DNA from: Eremomyces bilateralis CBS 781.70
Taxonomy: Eukaryota; Ascomycota; Dothideomycetes; Eremomycetales; Eremomycetaceae
Direction of reading: 5' to 3'
Length of the DNA: 52,618 nt
Assembly: GCF_010015585.1 (NCBI RefSeq)
Contig: NW_022985112.1
Location: forward strand, 4,981-57,598
The notes beneath the pieces were generated by a model. That model saw only the letters and a list, made by a program, of their open reading frames with translations. It made no database searches and was not told the origin of the DNA. Below, one piece after another: positions 1-12,151 of the stretch (position 1 is its first letter; every line of letters starts with the position of its first letter). The position numbers and the translations under genes were made by a program.

Positions 1-62
1 GGTAGGGTGTAAATGGAGCGGGGTACGGGTGTGAATGGAGCACAGCAGGGTGTGAAAGGAGC
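1..62. repeat. Degenerate short tandem repeat at window edge
   Basis: Three imperfect copies of a 20-24 bp unit with the core GGGTGTGAATGGAGC lie directly at the left edge, so the array may continue outside the window. No function can be assigned. Confidence 0.5.
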
Positions 63-1251
63 TTCACCCGGAGATGTCTATCTCTATCTCTTCACGCTGT
101 ATTTTAGATACATCCAATACATCGCTCTTCTCTCTCATACGTGATCTTTGCTCGATTGGAGTATTCTCCATAGAAAATACACAGCCACTGAATCTCACCG
201 GGCGTACCCACAATTTCTGGCTCCTTTTGGCACACTTAAGGGGGATCACGTGATATACAGGAGAGAGGCAATGTTTTTAATACTCTTTATTTACATACAG
301 TCCATGGAGGAATTATGGGTCTGTGTTATTTGTTCCTATTACTCCTGTACACATCACGATCCGATTGGTCACTCCGTGTTGTAGATGGTTTTATTTTGTA
401 CTTTTTGTTGTGTGTTGAGTTCTTGAATCTTGATGCATCGCGTTTCAAACTGAACGTGGATCCTAATACGTCACCATCACGACATTTCTCAGGATCTCAC
501 TCAGTAAGTACTCAGGCCATTGGTCATGAATTCATGATGCCTGGTACGTATGAAGGATTCCATTTATCCAGCTTGAGTTATCTAATCCTGCCTGTGCTCT
601 GCTGTATAGTCTGGATTTCCAATGCGCTCCGTCGAAAACCTCCACTTTCGAAAAACCTCCGATGCTATCACCAGCCTCATATATGCCCCCTGGACGCGCT
701 TCTACTGAGTTCTCTGCTGAGTAGATACTGAGACTCGATGCATCTGTATCAAAGGGACATTTCCATTGGCTCCTGCCTTGAACTGTCATGGTCTCCGGGT
801 GTTTCCACCAAATACCAGTCTCTGCTGGTTCATGTTCTGTTGCATACAAAGTATACAACTCTATCTTGTTGACAGTGGGAACTATGGGTTCGCGACCCAT
901 GAATTAGATCAACAAGCCTACCCCCACGGCTGTTCACGGGTCTAGACTTCGGTGAGCGGAGGGTAGGTAAACAGAAAGGGAAGTACCCACCATTTCTTCC
1001 CTACTGTGTATGGTGCTTTCATTGTTCAGTTGCGCGTGGTTGCATCATTCTTTACTCCATCCCATCCTGCGTTCCTGACGTACCCGTCCACAATGAACCC
1101 TGGGCTGATATTTCACGATTCCAACCTGTTCTTTCCTCTCTCTGCCTTGGTTCATTGCTGTACAATAGCCTCTGCCATTTCAATGTGGTGGTATCCGATA
1201 CTTTGTTCTTAATTTCTCCTAATTCCCGTGCTCTTTTCTCGCATCCCGCAA
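63..1251. other. Region upstream of the ThrE/Prm10-like gene
   Basis: No convincing gene is seen. A 122-codon open frame lies on the minus strand at 532-900 (begins MGREPIVPTVNK). It has plausible composition but no motif I recognise, and could be a small hypothetical gene or chance. Bases 1000-1250 are T/C-rich, as in fungal promoters and 5' leaders, and probably serve the gene starting at 1252. Confidence 0.4.
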
Positions 1252-4005
1252 ATGGCCGGGGAGCGTAGTCAGAGTCAAGGTTCGAGCCAGTCGCCGTCTC
1301 CTCCGTATAACGATGGCCCGCAAGAAGGCTCGAAATCTGGCCGCAAGGGAAAGAAAAAAGTTGGCTTCTCAGAGGATCCGCGTACGTTAGATGATCCCTT
1401 TGACGATGCGGCCCGCGAGAACACCGATGGCAGTCCACATGAGACGCCTGAAGAACCACCGTCCAGTACCCATGAGGAACTGTCGAAAGATATCCATAAA
1501 CTGTTTGGACGAAAGTATGTACCTAGGAAGCCTCGACCAGCACTGCGGAAATCCTCCGGATATCAGGACCCCGATCCCTCGTCTCCATCGCCACAATCCC
1601 CACCCATGGACTCCGATCGACATCAGAGATCGGGTATCGAAGCGAAAGAAAGAGCCGAGCGTCTTGCGCAAAGCATCAAAAGACACTCCACGTCAGGAGC
1701 TCGAAAGTTTTCTGCCGACCTTGCTGCTGCTCGGGATACCGATCCGAACAATCCATTCCAGGAGCAATCGGATGAGTCTGGCGCGAAGACTGCGGACGAC
1801 TCCGGCATGGATACGGCTGACGAGTCCGAGGGGCTCGCTAATCGGAGGGGCTCCCAGAAAGCCGCCCAAAAATTGGTACGAAGTCACACAAAGACAGACT
1901 TTAAGTCCAGGAGACCTTCTCGCTACCGACCGCCCAAGTCGGGCCAGGTAACCCCTAATAGAGGGGATCAAGATCGGGAAGAAAATATTCCTCACCCCAA
2001 GACATATCAGACCGGTGTCCTATCAAGCTTGCTCAAGCTCTACGCGCCTGAGACGGAAAGCAAAGTTGAGAGCGCAGCCGCGTCGCCAGGGAGGACACCT
2101 CATCACTCCCCTCCAGAGTCTGGCCCGAGTACTCCTCGTGAATCGGGCCCGAGCACCCCTCGTCAGAAACCTCGAAAACACCTATTCGGTCTGCTCGGAA
2201 ATCACTCGAGCTCCGCCCTCGCTGGTCTCGTGGGGACGACGTCCATGCTAGCAACTCCTGGTTCTGGTACCATTAGTAGCGAAATTTCCGAAACGCTCAC
2301 GCACGACAATCCCAAGCAAGACCATCACAAGAAATCGAAAAAGAAAAAAACCGGGGATCTATTGGGAAAGGCAGCCAAGCAGGCCAAACCTACCAAGTAT
2401 GACGCGGATAAGTACAAGATTACGATCCATATTGCCGAAGTCATGTCACGCCAGAGATATCTCGTCAAGCTTTGTCGAGCCTTGATGCTGTATGGCGCGC
2501 CAACCCACCGGCTGGAGGAGTATCTCATCATGACCAGTCGAGTGCTGGAGATCGAGGGCCAGTTCCTCTATATCCCCGGCTGCATGATCATTTCGTTCGA
2601 TGATAGTTCGACCCACACGACCGAAGTCAAGATTGTTCGGGCGAATCAAGGAGTCAATCTTGGAAAGCTTCGCGATGTCCACGACATATACAAGATGATT
2701 GTCCATGACAAGGCATCGGTGGATGAAGCTCTTTTTCGCCTAGAAGAGGTGTTCAAACGAAGACCCAAGTTCAAATCATTGATACGGATTCCCGTGTACG
2801 GACTCGCGTCGGCATGTGTTGCACCATTTGCTTTCCAGGGTCGCTTCATCGATTTGCCTATAGCCTTTCTACTGGGCTGCATTTTGGGGATCTTACAGCT
2901 CGTTATATCTCCGACGAACGATCTCTATGCCAACGTTTTCGAGATTACGGTCGCTTTGATCACATCATTTCTCTCTCGAGCATTTGGGTCTCTCAAGAAC
3001 GGAAATCTATTCTGTTTCTCCGCATTGGCTCAGGCATCCATTGCACTGATTCTTCCTGGTTATATGGTCCTCTGCAGCTCACTCGAGCTTCAATCGCACA
3101 ACATCGTCGCTGGCTCCGTCCGCATGGTGTATGCATTAATCTACACCTTATTCCTCGGATACGGTATCATGATCGGCTCGGTCATTTACGGCGCGATCGA
3201 CAAAAATGCGACGTCCGACACAACGTGCCATGATCCTATGCGTAAAGAGTGGTATTTTTTATTTGTCCCTCTATTCGCGCTTTGCCTCTGCATTATCAAT
3301 CAAGCCCACTGGCGACAAATGCCTCTCATGATTTTCATTGCGTTTTGTGGCTACCTAGCCAATTTCTACTCCGCCCAGTACTTCATCGAAAACGCGCAGG
3401 TCAGCAACACGCTGGGTGCCCTTTGCATCGGCGTCCTCGCAAATCTTTACTCTCGCCTCGGTCGGCACTGGGACAAGGTGTTGCGGTGGGCGTGGAAAAG
3501 AGCCTTCAAGGTCGAACAAAGATTATTCCCCCCCAAAGAACCTGGAGAGAAACCGACTTTTCCATTCGCATCCCAACGGCGGGTCTCCGACATCGAGAGG
3601 CAAGCTTCACTGGCTCTCGACACAGAGTCGTCGTCCTCGCCAGACACTCCGAATCCCGGAAGTCCTGGTAGCAGTGAACCGCGTCGTCCCAACCGCACCT
3701 GGAAGGTGGCCTACGGTCTTGCTGCCGCCGCGATGCTCCCGGCTATCTTCGTCCAGGTACCCTCAGGCCTCGCTGCCGGGGGGTCGCTGCTTGCGGGCGT
3801 TACGTCTGCGGATCAGCTCACGGAGAATGTTACAGACAGCTCGACCGGCGGGGCATCGGATCAGATGGGCGGTGTTAACTCGGGGGCGTTCAATGTTTTG
3901 TACAGTGTGATTCAAGTTGCCATTGGGATTTCGGTCGGCCTGTTCTTGAGCGCTTTGATTGTTTACCCCTTTGGAAAGCGGAGAAGCGGGCTGTTCAGCT
4001 TTTAA
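1252..4005 (+). CDS. ThrE/Prm10-type multispanning membrane protein (DUF1212 family)
   Basis: Single-exon gene of 917 residues. Residues 1 to about 385 are polar, Ser/Pro-rich and probably disordered, with short repeats such as ESGPSTPRESGPSTPR. A conserved cytosolic segment follows (around RQRYLVKLCRALMLYGAP and HRLEEYL), then about ten hydrophobic segments with a polar loop near 3480-3690 that splits them. This is the layout of the fungal ThrE-like exporter family that includes yeast Prm10 (pheromone-regulated membrane protein); bacterial relatives export threonine and serine. Substrate here is unknown. I chose the ATG at 1252 (context CAAATGG) over an in-frame upstream start at 1228, which would add only eight residues. 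The gene looks intact and has no neighbour that suggests a specific pathway. Confidence 0.9.
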   Translation: MAGERSQSQGSSQSPSPPYNDGPQEGSKSGRKGKKKVGFSEDPRTLDDPFDDAARENTDGSPHETPEEPPSSTHEELSKDIHKLFGRKYVPRKPRPALRKSSGYQDPDPSSPSPQSPPMDSDRHQRSGIEAKERAERLAQSIKRHSTSGARKFSADLAAARDTDPNNPFQEQSDESGAKTADDSGMDTADESEGLANRRGSQKAAQKLVRSHTKTDFKSRRPSRYRPPKSGQVTPNRGDQDREENIPHPKTYQTGVLSSLLKLYAPETESKVESAAASPGRTPHHSPPESGPSTPRESGPSTPRQKPRKHLFGLLGNHSSSALAGLVGTTSMLATPGSGTISSEISETLTHDNPKQDHHKKSKKKKTGDLLGKAAKQAKPTKYDADKYKITIHIAEVMSRQRYLVKLCRALMLYGAPTHRLEEYLIMTSRVLEIEGQFLYIPGCMIISFDDSSTHTTEVKIVRANQGVNLGKLRDVHDIYKMIVHDKASVDEALFRLEEVFKRRPKFKSLIRIPVYGLASACVAPFAFQGRFIDLPIAFLLGCILGILQLVISPTNDLYANVFEITVALITSFLSRAFGSLKNGNLFCFSALAQASIALILPGYMVLCSSLELQSHNIVAGSVRMVYALIYTLFLGYGIMIGSVIYGAIDKNATSDTTCHDPMRKEWYFLFVPLFALCLCIINQAHWRQMPLMIFIAFCGYLANFYSAQYFIENAQVSNTLGALCIGVLANLYSRLGRHWDKVLRWAWKRAFKVEQRLFPPKEPGEKPTFPFASQRRVSDIERQASLALDTESSSSPDTPNPGSPGSSEPRRPNRTWKVAYGLAAAAMLPAIFVQVPSGLAAGGSLLAGVTSADQLTENVTDSSTGGASDQMGGVNSGAFNVLYSVIQVAIGISVGLFLSALIVYPFGKRRSGLFSF

Positions 4006-5108
4006 GTTTATGCTTTATATTCGGGTTTGAAGCCTATTGGAAAAGCTGGGATGGCGTTGAGAGGAGCATCTTTGATATTCCTGACCTTCCCTTCGGATAA
4101 CTATATACTGCAAGGATTGTCTTGCATTACCCCGGTGGGGTTGTCTCTACTTTTAGGTATAGATTTTAACCCTTCCTTTTCGGACGACATCGATGAGCCT
4201 TATTTTCTCTGGCAAAAGCAAAGTGATGACCGTTGTTTCTCTTTGGCTCCATTTTCCTACCATGTGTCTCCTGCAGTGTCGTTCAGACCACTCATTCGGA
4301 GTCACTGTTTGGGGCTCCTTTGCGGAAAGCTCTCAGTGGTGATGTAGCATGTACGGCTTTTCCAGTGAAAGATTCGAAGTTGCCCGGTACTCGATTCCCA
4401 ATCAGGCGGTGTTCTTTCACCTATAAGGTCATTGCTCTCTCTATCTCCTATCAAGTATTACATTTCGTCCGCACACTAGTCTATTGTTATCATTCATCGA
4501 GTCCTTTCATTTAGCGCACATTCAGTGGAATTTTTATGATTTCAATGCGTCTCGAGTTTGGAATTTATACAGACCTCTCCGCAAGGTTGTGTTCGATGAT
4601 CCGTACCGAAGTATCAGGTACGGAGTATTACCCTATTCCAAGGTTCCTCGTAGCTTATTCATTGGCGTCTAAATTGTGTAGGAAACGCTGATATTGGGTG
4701 GCCTAGAGGCATGTTTCCACTCGGTGGCCCCCAAACCAAACCATGAATATGAGCATCATAGATACTTCGTAACCGCATGTACACAAACCTGGCATGTAGC
4801 ATAAATAAATTATGCATCGACTACGACACATCTGTAGTACTAGGCAAAATTCTGTCCATAGTGTGCATTCTTAATATCTCATGCTAGGTCAACCGCTCGG
4901 TTTTCTCGTTAGTTGAAAGACCAAAGGTGAATGCTACACTTCTGCGAAACGAGGGTACCACCTTGTTATACAGTAACCAAATCACCGAGCATAAAGTTAA
5001 TAAGGCGATCGTTGATACATGCATCCGCAGCAATCCGAACAGACTATTAGTAAGCTAAATCACAGGAAATGCTGACGAGGAGGGATTATTAATTCATCCC
5101 AACTACTA
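4006..5108. other. Intergenic region with a short inverted repeat
   Basis: No gene is seen in these 1.1 kb. A perfect 8-bp inverted repeat TCCGTACC/GGTACGGA (4600-4607 and 4617-4624) contains the 10-mer GTACGGAGTA, which recurs near 16.1 kb. Confidence 0.5.
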
Positions 5109-5495
5109 ACGTATTCCACAAGCGAGCGGCGCATACAAGCGAGCGGCGCACCCCCTTTTACTAACAAATTCGGTTTCAATATCTCAACAACCACTGAATA
5201 ATATAACCTGAAAACTTGGAATTATGCTTTCCTAGTCATTCCTAGCTTCATATTAAAATATCAGAGCACTAGCTTGTATAGATATCGAGATACCTACTTC
5301 TTGACAAGATTTATGGGCCAAACCTCTATATCTTTATAAATGTTCGTGCCAGAGCTCTGAAAATTCAATAGTAAGCTAGGAATGACTAGAAAAGTATGAT
5401 TCCAAGTTTTCAGGTTATATTATTCAGTGGTTGTTGAGATATTGAAACCGAATTTGTTAGTAAAAGGGGGTGCGCCGCTCGCTTGTGGAATACGT
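5109..5495. mobile_element. Pogo/Fot1-like MITE with long terminal inverted repeats and TA target duplication
   Basis: The left arm 5109-5248 and right arm 5373-5495 are nearly perfect inverted copies starting ACGTATTCCACAAGCGAGCG, separated by an AT-rich centre without coding capacity. Each end is flanked by TA, the target duplication of the Tc1/mariner/pogo superfamily, and the ACGT tip is typical of fungal pogo/Fot1 elements. The left arm carries a 17-bp internal duplication (ACAAGCGAGCGGCGCAT twice) missing from the right arm. About 387 bp and non-autonomous. The high arm identity suggests recent activity. Confidence 0.85.
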
Positions 5496-5575
5496 TATAG
5501 GCTACGATATTTGGGGGCGAAGATAACACTCTGCACTCCAGCTCGTCATAGCGCTTACGTGACTTGCATTCGAGG

Positions 5576-5583
5576 TATATAAA
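5576..5583 (+). promoter_or_regulatory. TATA box of the 5687 gene
   Basis: TATATAAA lies 104 bp upstream of the ATG at 5687 and 80 bp downstream of the MITE end. Confidence 0.5.
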
Positions 5584-5686
5584 CGAGGAGTGCCATCTCG
5601 AGATACATTGACAGCGGTTTCTTGTCCACGACCACTTCAAAACCAAAGAATCCATCAGAAAAGGGGCACAAAAGCGCGGCTACGCC

Positions 5687-6508
5687 ATGCATTCCACCGA
5701 AGTTCTCGTCGCAACCCTCCAACCAGATGCAGGTGTCATATCCGCGGACGGCAATCCTGCTGCGAAGGCATTGCAAGAGATCTATTCCGGAGCGAGCAAA
5801 GCAGCAGGCTTCAGAGGCGCCTTTTCTGGCCCGCAGATCGAGAACCAGCAAGGAGTGGCATCTTTCGTTCGTGAATGCACCAGCCTGAGTCAGGAAAGGG
5901 ACCATTGTCGCTCGACAAAGGGCGAGGTACCGTCCTGACGTGTAAACCAGAATGGGAGTCTGCCGAGGCTCGTCTGAAATTTACGCAGAGTGAAGACTTC
6001 GTGAATGTTCTTCGCCCAGCCATACTGCAATACATTGATGGTGCTAGTATCCAACAGTACGACGTGGTATTCAACGCGTCCCCCGAACCGGTCATCACTT
6101 CCGGTGTTACTGAGGTTTTGATCAATGCTTATGACGTGGAGGCCGTCAGCACTGAAAGTCAGCGCAGTGCAATCGTGGGAGAGTTCCTGGCCTTCGTGGA
6201 AGTCGTCAAACCGGTTGCAACTAGTCTAGGCGGAACCGGCGCAGTGTACGGCTGGGCGGACGGTGAACATGAGAAAGAAGGGAACAAGGTCAAAGTGCTT
6301 GTGGCCCTAGTGGGTTGGCCGAGTGTGGAAACCCATATCAAGTTCTCGGGGTTGGATGAGGTCAAGCCGAACTTTGCGTTGCTCAAGACCCAGCCCAAAC
6401 CCAGGCAAGCGGTAAGTCACGGCCTCTTCAAGGAATCAATGTATTCTCGAACCCGATTCCTGGAAATTGATTTTTGCACAGTTCCATTGCAAAGCCACCG
6501 GGGTTTGA
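5687..6508 (+). CDS. Small two-domain alpha/beta-barrel-like (ABM/Dabb-like) protein
   Basis: Spliced from three exons, 5687-5870, 5951-6411 and 6482-6508, giving 223 residues. Intron 1 has donor GTGAAT, branch-like CCTGACG and acceptor ACCAG, and joins the phrase ASFVQWESAEARLKF, which reads smoothly across the junction. Intron 2 uses GTAAGT/CACAG and leaves a nine-codon last exon ending KATGV. The pattern of two halves with FV-WES-like and GWPSVETHIKF motifs resembles dimeric alpha/beta-barrel (antibiotic monooxygenase-like) proteins common in fungal genomes, but no catalytic residues can be named. Function unknown. The MITE sits only about 190 bp upstream, so this gene's promoter is partly defined by the insertion. 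Confidence 0.75.
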
Positions 6509-7555
6509 TAGTAACCAAGTTCCATCATCTCTTGCGTATGTCAGTTGATTGATATCGGCTGACTGCTTGAAAATAACAAATTCGATAGGGACGCAGAAAA
6601 GGCAATAAAATTGGAATGGAATCTGTAGGAAAGGGAAACTTGATCCACTACAAATCACAGTACAGTCATTCAGTATGAAAAAACTCCACTCAGCGTTTAC
6701 ACAGACATGATATCAATGAGTGAATGCACCTGTAGAGCGAACGCTGGGTACTAACTAGAATATAAGACATACACACTTTGAGACGACTTCGAAACGGCTA
6801 TTTGATAGTCACGAATAACACGATGAACTTGAATCAAACTTGAGAGGTGCCATTAATCCATGCACCTTACGGAAGCCGGAATAAATTGCGCAGGATACGA
6901 GAGGAATTGAGTAGGCCGTTTGTGGTGTCAATAAATAGAGTGTGGCAATATTAAGAGATCCTGGAGGAATAGAGATGGACATGTGTCCTAAAGTGTATTA
7001 ATGCGTCTAGAACAGACGGATTACGGATCCTTTTGCTCCAAACATGAGGTAGCAAGTTGGGAGAATTAATAATGTATCTAATGTAATCATTATGACTGTA
7101 TCCGTGTGATGATTGGAAAAGGGAAGAGAGAGACCAAAGGAATTCAAAGGGATGTGTCACGTGTGGAGTTGCATTCAGGGGAACAACAACAGATGATGCT
7201 GACCTGCAGGGTTCATTCATGCCTTGACGCCTCACGTCGGCTCCAACCACGCCACAATGAACGCCACAATAAACACTACAGGTTGGAACACGAAGGAGCT
7301 AGTCCCGAATCGTAGCTGCCACCTTGCCTTTCCATCGCCATCCAACTGCTCCATCATAACTCCGTACATTTCTAATATCTATCAATCTGTCCCCTCCCGA
7401 CACTTGGATCTTTTCTTAAGTTCCCTCCATACAATTCCCCCTTTCTTCTTTCAATTCCACCCCATTTGACTTTCTGATACCCCGGGTTTCCACAACCTGC
7501 TCATCGAAGAGCTCGCAATCTTCTGCCACATTTCGTTGCATAGCGGTCCTTGAAT
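6509..7555. promoter_or_regulatory. Intergenic region including the PDI promoter
   Basis: No gene is seen. The right part is pyrimidine-rich near 7320-7500, as in strongly expressed fungal genes. A CACGTG box (7158-7163) and a CTCACGTCGG segment near 7230 are the kind of ACGT-core sites bound by bZIP factors such as HacA of the unfolded protein response. This is suggestive only; no site was tested. Confidence 0.35.
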
Positions 7556-9353
7556 ATGCGGTCATTTGCAAACATTGCAGCCGGCTTGCTGGCCGCTGCG
7601 TCCATTGCTGCAGCTTCCGATGTCCATGACCTGAAGAAGGATACCTTCGCCGCCTTCGTTGCGGAGCATGACCTCGTCCTTGCAGAGTGTGAGTATTCCC
7701 CAAGCAAACGGCCGCAATCGTTATGCAGGCAACAGCAGAAGGACATACGCTAATGCTTTCGGGTTATCAGTCTTTGCACCATGGTGCGGCCACTGCAAGG
7801 CGCTTGCACCCGAGTACGAGGAGGCCGCAACGATACTAAAGGAGAAAAACATCCCAATCGCGAAAGTGGACTGCACAGAGGAGGCCGAGCTTTGCCAACA
7901 ATATGGCGTCGAGGGCTATCCCACTCTTAAGGTCTTCCGTGGATCAGATAACGTCTCAGCATATAGCGGCGCGCGGAAAGCTCCCGCGATCGTCTCCTAC
8001 ATGACCAAGCAGGCTCTTCCTGCCGTTTCCGCCCTCACCAAAGATACCCTCGAAGAGTTCAAGACCGCCGACAAGGTTGTCGTTGTCGGTTATTTCGCCG
8101 ACGACGACAAGGCATCGAAGGAGACTTTCCAGTCGGTTGCCGAAGCTCAGCGTGATGACTATCTGTTCGGTTCCACGAGCGATGCTTCAGTGGCTAAGGC
8201 TGAGGGTGTCAAGCACCCCGCCATCGTTCTTTACAAATCATTCGACGAGGGTAAAAACACATTCGAGGAGAAATTCGACAAGGAGAAGATCGAGAAGTTC
8301 ACCACCAGCTCTGCCACTCCTCTCGTTGGTGAGGTTGGCCCGGAGACTTATGCTGGCTACATCGCCGTGAGTACTTGTATAAATATTCTGATTTGCACAT
8401 TACTAACGCCTTCGATTTAAGGCCGATCTCCCGCTCGCTTACATCTTCGCCGAGACCCCAGAGGAGCGTGAACAGCTCGCTACTGAACTCAAATCCGTTG
8501 CTGAGAAGCACAAGGGCGCCGTCAACTTCGCCACCATTGACGCCAAGGCTTTCGGCCAGCACGCCGGCAACCTCAACCTTGAGATCGGCACGTGGCCCGC
8601 CTTCGCTATCCAGGATGTCCACAACAACAAAAAGTTCCCTTACGACCAGAGCAAGAAGATCACCGCCAAGGAAATTGGCAAGTTCGTTGGCGACTTTATT
8701 GCCGGCGAGGTTGCTCCCAGCATCAAGTCGGAGCCGATTCCGGAGAACCAGGATGGTCCGGTCACCGTCGTGGTTGCCCACAACTATAACGATATCGTCC
8801 TCGATGATGAGAAGGATGTCTTGATCGAGTTCTATGCTCCCTGGTGTGGCCACTGCAAGTCGTATGTTCCCCTTCAAAATTGACACTTGGATGTATGTGC
8901 TCACAAAATCTTAGTTTGGCACCCAAGTACGAGGAGCTTGGTGCTCTCTTCAAGAAGTCCCACAGCTCCAAGGTCGTCATCGCCAAGGTCGATGCCACCG
9001 CCAACGATGTTCCCGATGAGATCCAAGGCTTCCCGACCATCAAGCTGTACGCCGCAGGTGCCAAGGATTCGCCCGTCGAATACTCCGGCAGCCGCACCGT
9101 CGAGGATCTCGCTGCCTTTGTCCGCGACAATGGCAAGTGGAAGGTCGACGTCATTGCCGACGGTGACGAGGCCGCGGCGGCTGGTGACGACGCTCAGATT
9201 CCCGTGCAAGCTCGCGCTGCCTCAGAAGCCGACGAGGATGGCGAGGACGCTGCCGAGAAGGCGAAGGAGGCGGTCAAGAACGCCGCCGGGCACGCCGCTG
9301 AGGCCGTCAAGGCTGCGGTGGGCGAGGACGACGACGGCCACGACGAGTTGTAA
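7556..9353 (+). CDS. pdiA: Protein disulfide isomerase, ER-resident
   Basis: Four exons: 7556-7688, 7771-8366, 8422-8861 and 8915-9353, 535 residues. The start at 7556 gives a hydrophobic signal peptide (MRSFANIAAGLLAAASIAAA). Two thioredoxin domains carry the redox motif WCGHC: the first is C50-C53, created across intron 1, and the second is C385-C388, just before intron 3. Two redox-inactive thioredoxin folds (b, b') lie between them. The protein ends in an acidic, alanine/lysine-rich tail and the HDEL retrieval signal. It forms and rearranges disulfides during secretory protein folding in the endoplasmic reticulum and is expected to be induced by the unfolded protein response. All four introns' neighbours read in frame; the gene is intact. 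Very secure identification. Confidence 0.98.
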
Positions 9354-10571
9354 ATGTATGGTTTATTCACGGATCGTTTGGCGTGCTGCTAGCGGAAGCG
9401 CAGCGTGCTTCTAAGAGACAGGGTCGATTCTGATTTTGTTCCAGCAAGGCTCCCGTTCCGTTTTCGCGCGCGATTATATTCATTTGGGGCAGCTACCGGG
9501 TTTGACGCATGATGGATTTGCAGCCCCCCTGGAGCTGGTGGCAAAACGACGAGGACGTGTAGGTTACAGAGCGAAATAAGAGCAGGTGTCTCCTGCAAGG
9601 GCGACGGGCGTCGTCCCGGGTTTACCTCAAACATGAATAACCGGGTCGCCTCTCTTAGAGATGATCTGGCGTTCGATTTATGTTGTTGTTTTAAACTCCA
9701 TTGCTTGCTTTGCCTACGTCATGCGTGTTATTGGGAGTTTATATGGTTAGAAATGGAGCAACAGATGTTCCACGTGATCCTCCAGTCCTGTGCATGTTCT
9801 CTGACGTCTCCCATTCTGATTGATACTCGCTCGACTAGAGATGTGTCCTAGTAGAGCCCAACCGATTTTGACACTGGAGAGCACCATTGCAGCTGAAAAT
9901 GGGGTCTCTCCGCCCTTAGGGTTCTAAAGTTTATGGAGCTTAATTGTCATGTCCTGAATCCTGTTGGTCCCTGAACAGTGAACAAGCGGCACTGTCCCCA
10001 CCTGTGCACCACCAAATCAAAATTAGAAATCAAAGGCCGGAACAGAAATGTCATACTAACCAGCAACAGCTAGCCCTCCCGAGCTTCATCAGACTGGTAC
10101 GACTGGTGGCGGGGAGACCCCATTTTGCCTTATCTCTTCCGTTTCCAAATCCCCCCATCTCTCTTTGTGCCAAACTGCTCCGTACCGGCAATTTCGTGGC
10201 TGTCAAAAATCTTCAATAGCTACGGCCATAGCGTGGTGAAGCTTGTGAAACACCTTCGACGTATACTGCCAATAGCCTATCCTCGGCTTTTGGGGTGCTG
10301 CTTGCATAGAAGCACAGGCTAGCTATTGAGCATGCTCACGAAATTGCATTTCGGATTTGAGGTTCAATCGGCTGGGGTTGAAGGCTAGAACATCTCAACT
10401 GACATCGGTCGAGAAGGTCGATTTTGACTCATAGTCAATTGGCTTCGAGGAACCAACCTTTTTTTATCATCAATCAAAAAGGGCACGGAATTCATTCAGT
10501 TGCCTTCATTCGGGGACGTCACAATTGAAATCAACCACTGGAAAATCAGTGACAAAAAAGACAGTCTCAAA
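9354..10571. other. Intergenic region between PDI and MFS transporter
   Basis: Nothing coding is supported. It holds the PDI 3' end and the promoter of the following transporter; a ccttttttt run lies about 110 bp upstream of its ATG. Confidence 0.5.
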
Positions 10572-12151
10572 ATGGTGGATATATCCGAAGAGAAAGCGTT
10601 CGATACGGTGCGGTCTCCGTCCATCCCGGACAAACCATCCGTGGTCCAGGCAAAACAGGACCCGCATGATGATGCTTACATCCCTATCGACGCTCACGCC
10701 GAACGCAAGCTGGTCCGCAAACTGGACTTGTACATCATCCCAGTCGTGATGTTGCTCTACCTCCTCTCCTTCCTCGACCGGGTGAACATTGGAAACGCTC
10801 GCCTATACCACCTGGAGGAGGATCTCTCCATCACCTCGCAGCAATTCAACACGGCCGTCTCGGTTCTCTTCGCGACCTACATCGCCTCCGAGCTCCCCTC
10901 CAACCTCGTCCTGAAAGCCTTCCGCCCTTCCCGCTGGATCAGTTCCATTACCGTCGCATGGGGCGTCATCGCGATGGCCATGGGTTTCGTGAATTCATAC
11001 CCGTCGCTCATCGCCTTGCGTCTTCTTTTGGGCGCCGTCGAGGGCGGCCTGTTTCCGGGTCTGGCCATCTATCTCACACTCTTTTACACCAAGAAAGAGC
11101 TGGCTCTCCGCATCGGCTACCTTTTTGTCTCGGCCGCTCTCGCCGGGGCATGTGGTGGTCTCCTTGCCTTCGCCATCGGGGGCATGGATGGCACTGAAGG
11201 TATGTCCGGCTGGCGGTGGATTTTCATCATCGAAGGCCTGCCAACCATTGTGCTGGGCATTGCGGTTTGGTGGCTCCTTGCGGACGATCCGCAGACCGCG
11301 TTCTACCTGAACGCGGAGGAAAAACGGTTGATGGACCGACGACGCGCCCAGCAAGAGGGCCACACGAGGAGTGCCGAGGAATTCCATTGGGCCGATGTAC
11401 GCAAAGGACTGAAGGATTGGAAGGTGTGGGCGTTCTGCATCGCCCTGTTTGGCTGCGATACGATGTTGTACGGTTACAGCACGTTTCTGCCGACCATCAT
11501 TGCGGCGTTGAATCCTAGCTGGTCTAACTCATTGGTCCAGGTGTTGACGATCCCTTGCTATGCGCTGGGAGCCGTCACATATCTGGTTGTCGCGTGGCTG
11601 TCGGATCGCCAGCAAAGAAGAGGCTTGTATACCTGTATCTTTGGGCTGGTCTCGGTTGTCGGATATGCGTTACTGTTGAGCCCACAAAGCGCTGGTGTTC
11701 ACTACACGGGTTGTTTTTTGGTAGCGATGGGCCTCTATGTCGTTGTCGGGTTGCCGCTGGCATGGCTGCCAGCAAATTGTCCACGCTATGGAAAGCGCAC
11801 TACTGCGACGGGACTCCAGCTATCAATAGGGAACTGCGCAGGTATACTGGCTAGCTTTGTAAGTGAAGCATCTCGATTGACCTTCGGAGTATTTCTAAAT
11901 CTCGACAAGCTAACGAACTCCCTATTCAGTTGTACCCTAAAAACCAAGGACCCCGGTATATTCGAGGCCATGCGGTTACGCTGGCAATGGTTCTTTGGGG
12001 TGTCCTAGTATATGCTTGCTTGTGGTTTTATTTTGCACGGGAGAATCAGAAGCGAATTTCCGGAGAAGCCGATGCTCGTATCGCGGACATGTCGACAGAG
12101 GAAGTCGCTGAGCTGGGCGATGAGAGCCCGAAGTTCTTGTATACCACTTAA
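10572..12151 (+). CDS. MFS transporter, anion:cation symporter (ACS) family
   Basis: Two exons, 10572-11858 and 11930-12151, with GTAAGT/TTCAG splice sites, 502 residues. The first hydrophobic segment ends in SFLDRVNIGNARL, the signature of the fungal ACS subfamily (Dal5 allantoate permease, Tna1 nicotinate permease and relatives). About twelve membrane segments are visible, with a central cytoplasmic loop around RRRAQQEGHTRSAEEF and the usual ELPSNLVLK motif of this family after TM2. The substrate is probably a small organic anion or vitamin; it cannot be narrowed from the sequence. The start was placed at the ATG in MVDISEEKAF because the upstream in-frame stretch lacks an ATG. Intact. Confidence 0.93.

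Noticed and set aside
8299-8904. 201-codon antisense frame over PDI
   Set aside because: It overlaps a secure PDI exon and an intron and has no family features.
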